Shown here: positions 5,589-7,173 of the stretch, one piece after another
Position numbering within the stretch: the first letter of the stretch is position 1
How the letters are laid out: every line of letters starts with the position of its first letter
Origin: Tardiphaga sp.
GTDB taxonomy: Bacteria; Pseudomonadota; Alphaproteobacteria; Rhizobiales; Xanthobacteraceae
Length of the DNA: 7,173 bases
Assembly: GCA_028290765.1 (NCBI GenBank)
Contig: JAQGJF010000779.1
Span: forward strand, 1 to 7,173
Direction: 5' to 3'
Position numbers and translations under genes: made by a program
Notes under the pieces: model-generated
Seen by the model: only the letters and a program-made list of their open reading frames with translations
Told to the model about the DNA's origin: nothing
The model's database searches: none

Positions 5589-6449
5589 TCAGCTTGGTTT
5601 CTTATGCGCGAGCCAGCGGCCGGATTCCGCCGCGGCAAACAGTTCGGCTAGTGCCCCATTGAAGGCGGCCGGCTCTTCGCTGGTGACGGTGTGGCCGGTG
5701 CGCGGAATCACCATCAAGGCGGCGGTCGGCACCGTGCGCTTCAGGAACACGCTGCCTTCGAGGCACGGCTCGTCTTCGTCGCCGACGATCACCAGCAGCG
5801 GAGGCACAAAGCGCTTGAGATCGGCCTCCATCTCCCACAGCGTCGGACGTTTGAGCTGCAGGCTGAACATGGTGTGGGCATGGCCGATGGCGGAATGCTC
5901 GCTGAGCATGCAGGCGAAATCAGCCCAGCCGCGCGGATCCTTGTTCTTCTGTGCCTGGCGCATCGGCGCGTCGGCATATTTCGCGGCGGCCGAGACAATC
6001 CCCTCCTCGGCAAACATCTTGCCGGTTTCGGCGGCCAAAACCTTCATCGCGTCGGAAGCTTTTGGATCCGGCAGGGAGCCCCAGCCACAGCCGGCGGCCA
6101 CCACCGACAGGCAGCGTTTTGGCGCCACCATCCCGACATGCAGCGCGGTATAGGCGCCCATCGAATGCCCAACGATATGGGCCTTGTCGATCTTCAGCGC
6201 ATCAAGCAGCGCGATGATGTCGTCGCGGGCAATGGCCTGGCTGTAGCGCTTGGGGTCGTCGGGAACGTCCGATGGCGGATAGCCGCGCTGGCTCAGCGTG
6301 ATGCAGCGATGCGCGCGCGCAAAATAGCGAAGCTGCGGCTCCCAGGTCCGGTAATCGCCGGCATATTCGTGGACGAAGACGACGGGGCTGCCCGCCCCCA
6401 CCTCTTCATAGTAAAGTCGCGTACCGTCCGGTGTCGTAATGTGCGGCAT
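5589..6449 (-). CDS. Alpha/beta hydrolase fold protein
   Basis: This is a 286-residue cytoplasmic hydrolase of the MhpC/lactonase/esterase-like type. The predicted catalytic triad is Ser96 in the nucleophile elbow GHSMG (94-98), Asp224 in VGDED and His253 in RTGHT. The start MPHITTPDGTRLYYEEVGAG (residues 1-20) is the usual first strand pair of the fold. The oxyanion-hole motif reads HE (27-28, VFVHEYAGD) where most relatives have HG. A lid region lies between about 125 and 210. No signal peptide is present. The start at 6449 has GGAGG 4-5 nt upstream. It is first in a likely two-gene operon with the SDR, under a candidate promoter and operator shared in style with the transporter unit. Possible activities are ester, lactone or C-C bond hydrolysis; epoxide hydrolase or haloalkane dehalogenase are less likely because the nucleophile is Ser. 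The exact substrate cannot be inferred. Confidence 0.94.
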   Translation of the reverse strand: MPHITTPDGTRLYYEEVGAGSPVVFVHEYAGDYRTWEPQLRYFARAHRCITLSQRGYPPSDVPDDPKRYSQAIARDDIIALLDALKIDKAHIVGHSMGAYTALHVGMVAPKRCLSVVAAGCGWGSLPDPKASDAMKVLAAETGKMFAEEGIVSAAAKYADAPMRQAQKNKDPRGWADFACMLSEHSAIGHAHTMFSLQLKRPTLWEMEADLKRFVPPLLVIVGDEDEPCLEGSVFLKRTVPTAALMVIPRTGHTVTSEEPAAFNGALAELFAAAESGRWLAHKKPS

Positions 6450-6473
6450 CGTGCCTCCTCGCCCAAGGTCACC

Positions 6474-6491
6474 AATTCATTTGCACACAAA
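6474..6491. promoter_or_regulatory. Candidate operator upstream of the hydrolase gene
   Basis: The sequence AATTCATTTGCACACAAA has the core TTTG-CACA-CAAA (6480-6491) and differs from the site before the binding-protein gene by only three bases in 18. It lies 24 nt before the hydrolase ATG, just downstream of a candidate -10, where a bound repressor would block transcription. Confidence 0.5.
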
Positions 6492-6495
6492 CGAA

Positions 6496-6524
6496 ATGCT
6501 AGTCGGCTTGCACGCCGGCCGCAA
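6496..6524 (-). promoter_or_regulatory. Candidate sigma-70-type promoter of the hydrolase-SDR unit
   Basis: On the minus strand, TTGCGG (6524-6519) and TAGCAT (6501-6496) are separated by 17 nt. This is a moderate match to TTGACA/TATAAT. The candidate operator starts a few bases downstream, the same arrangement as at the transporter promoter. Confidence 0.35.
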
Positions 6525-6576
6525 GGGGGTTTGCGTGCCTTCTGTTTTGGCAATGGTCCGATGATTTGAAGGCATC

Positions 6577-6606
6577 TTGCCGAGTCTTGCCGCACCCGGG
6601 TATGGT
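6577..6606 (+). promoter_or_regulatory. Candidate pncB promoter
   Basis: TTGCCG (6577-6582) and TATGGT (6601-6606) are spaced by 18 nt, 32 nt before the pncB ATG. Each is a 4-of-6 match. The -35 lies in the first of two TCTTGCCG direct repeats (6575-6582 and 6585-6592) set 10 bp apart, one helical turn, which could be a regulator site or chance. Confidence 0.3.
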
Positions 6607-6638
6607 TCGAGCTAAATCGCGCAGGGAGTGGCGGTGTC

Positions 6639-7173
6639 ATGATGGATTTCGCCACCAGGGTTCACAATCACAATTATCGGCTCGACCCGATCATCCGGTC
6701 GTTGCTCGATACCGACTTCTACAAATTTCTGATGCACCAGTTCATCTGGATGCTTTATGCCAAGGTCCCGGTGACCTTCGGCCTGATCAACCGCACCAAA
6801 GAAGTCCGCATCGCCGACATCGTTCCGGAAGAAGTGCTGCGGGCGCAGCTCGATCACGCCAGGACCTTGCGATTTCGCGAAAACGAACTGATCTGGCTGG
6901 CCGGCAACCGCTTCTACGGCCGCCGCGATATTTTCCGGCCGGAATATATCGAATATCTGCGCAGCTTCCGGTTGCCCGAATATCGCCTCGAGACCATCGA
7001 TGGGCAATATGTCCTGACCTTCGAGGGCGCGTGGGCCGAAGTCACGATGTGGGAAATCTACGCGCTGGCCATCGTCAGCGAGCTGCGCTCGCGCGCGGCG
7101 ATGGCATCGCTCGACAAGTTCGAGCTGGATATTCTCTACGCCCAGACCAAGGCCAAGATCTGGGGCAAGATCA
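6639..7173 (+). CDS. pncB: Nicotinate phosphoribosyltransferase (N-terminal 178 residues, cut by window edge)
   Basis: The enzyme joins nicotinate with PRPP, aided by ATP, to give nicotinate mononucleotide in the NAD salvage (Preiss-Handler) pathway in the cytoplasm. The visible part covers the N-terminal domain. [14 protein letters not shown] (21-34) is the family's hallmark start, parallel to LLDTDAYKLHMQQ of E. coli Pnc[22 protein letters not shown] (from 128) parallels [21 protein letters not shown]. Related enzymes are about 400-435 residues, so rather less than half is present; the phosphate-binding site and the regulatory His are beyond the edge. The start at 6639 has AGGGAG 10 nt upstream; a second ATG follows immediately at 6642. 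It is the only plus-strand gene and is divergent from the hydrolase gene across 189 nt. It looks like a housekeeping neighbour without a functional link to the transporter. Confidence 0.96.
   Translation, partial: MMDFATRVHNHNYRLDPIIRSLLDTDFYKFLMHQFIWMLYAKVPVTFGLINRTKEVRIADIVPEEVLRAQLDHARTLRFRENELIWLAGNRFYGRRDIFRPEYIEYLRSFRLPEYRLETIDGQYVLTFEGAWAEVTMWEIYALAIVSELRSRAAMASLDKFELDILYAQTKAKIWGKI

Noticed and set aside
5543..5638. 32-residue upstream extension of the SDR
   Set aside because: The ATG at 5542 has an excellent AAGGAG site and begins exactly at the family N-terminus; the extension overlaps the hydrolase 3' end.
5691..6569. 292-residue plus-strand frame antisense to the hydrolase
   Set aside because: No motif, biased composition, opposite a gene with an intact catalytic triad.
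6612..7007. 131-residue minus-strand frame opposite pncB
   Set aside because: It is a shadow of the nicotinate phosphoribosyltransferase gene, which has unmistakable family motifs.

Overview
The window looks like the chromosome of a high-GC alphaproteobacterium, most likely from the Bradyrhizobium/Rhodopseudomonas group. This rests on protein style, GC-rich codon usage, a branched-chain-amino-acid-type (HAAT) ABC transporter next to small catabolic enzymes, and intergenic palindromes built around GAGCGAAGC and CCCTTGTGGGG that resemble REP-like repeats of that group. The organism is inferred from memory of such sequences, not from a search.

All genes but one lie on the minus strand, so transcription runs right to left. 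From the right: the N-terminal part of nicotinate phosphoribosyltransferase (pncB, + strand, 6639 to the window end) is divergent from an alpha/beta hydrolase gene (6449-5589). A short-chain dehydrogenase/reductase (SDR) gene follows 46 nt later (5542-4733), and the pair ends at a hairpin (4688-4719). A second minus-strand unit encodes a complete HAAT transporter: a secreted periplasmic binding protein (4454-3243), a 455-nt repeat-rich gap, a fused LivH-LivM permease of 627 residues (2787-904), LivG ATPase (907-137) and the start of LivF ATPase (140 to the left edge). The last three genes overlap by ATGA.

The two minus-strand units appear to be co-regulated. Each start is preceded by a near-identical site, AATTNNTTTGYACACAAA (4559-4576 and 6474-6491), directly at or after a plausible -10 element. 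The likely picture is one ligand-responsive regulator, encoded outside the window, controlling both uptake of a small organic acid or amino-acid-like compound and its processing by hydrolase and reductase. The substrate cannot be read from the sequence.

The points most worth attention are the shared operator, an SDR in which all four canonical catalytic residues are replaced although the fold motifs are intact, the LivH-LivM fusion, and a nested set of inverted repeats between the binding-protein and permease genes. I found no CRISPR array, tRNA, rRNA, transposase or phage gene. Most of the window is ordinary, well-understood metabolism and transport.
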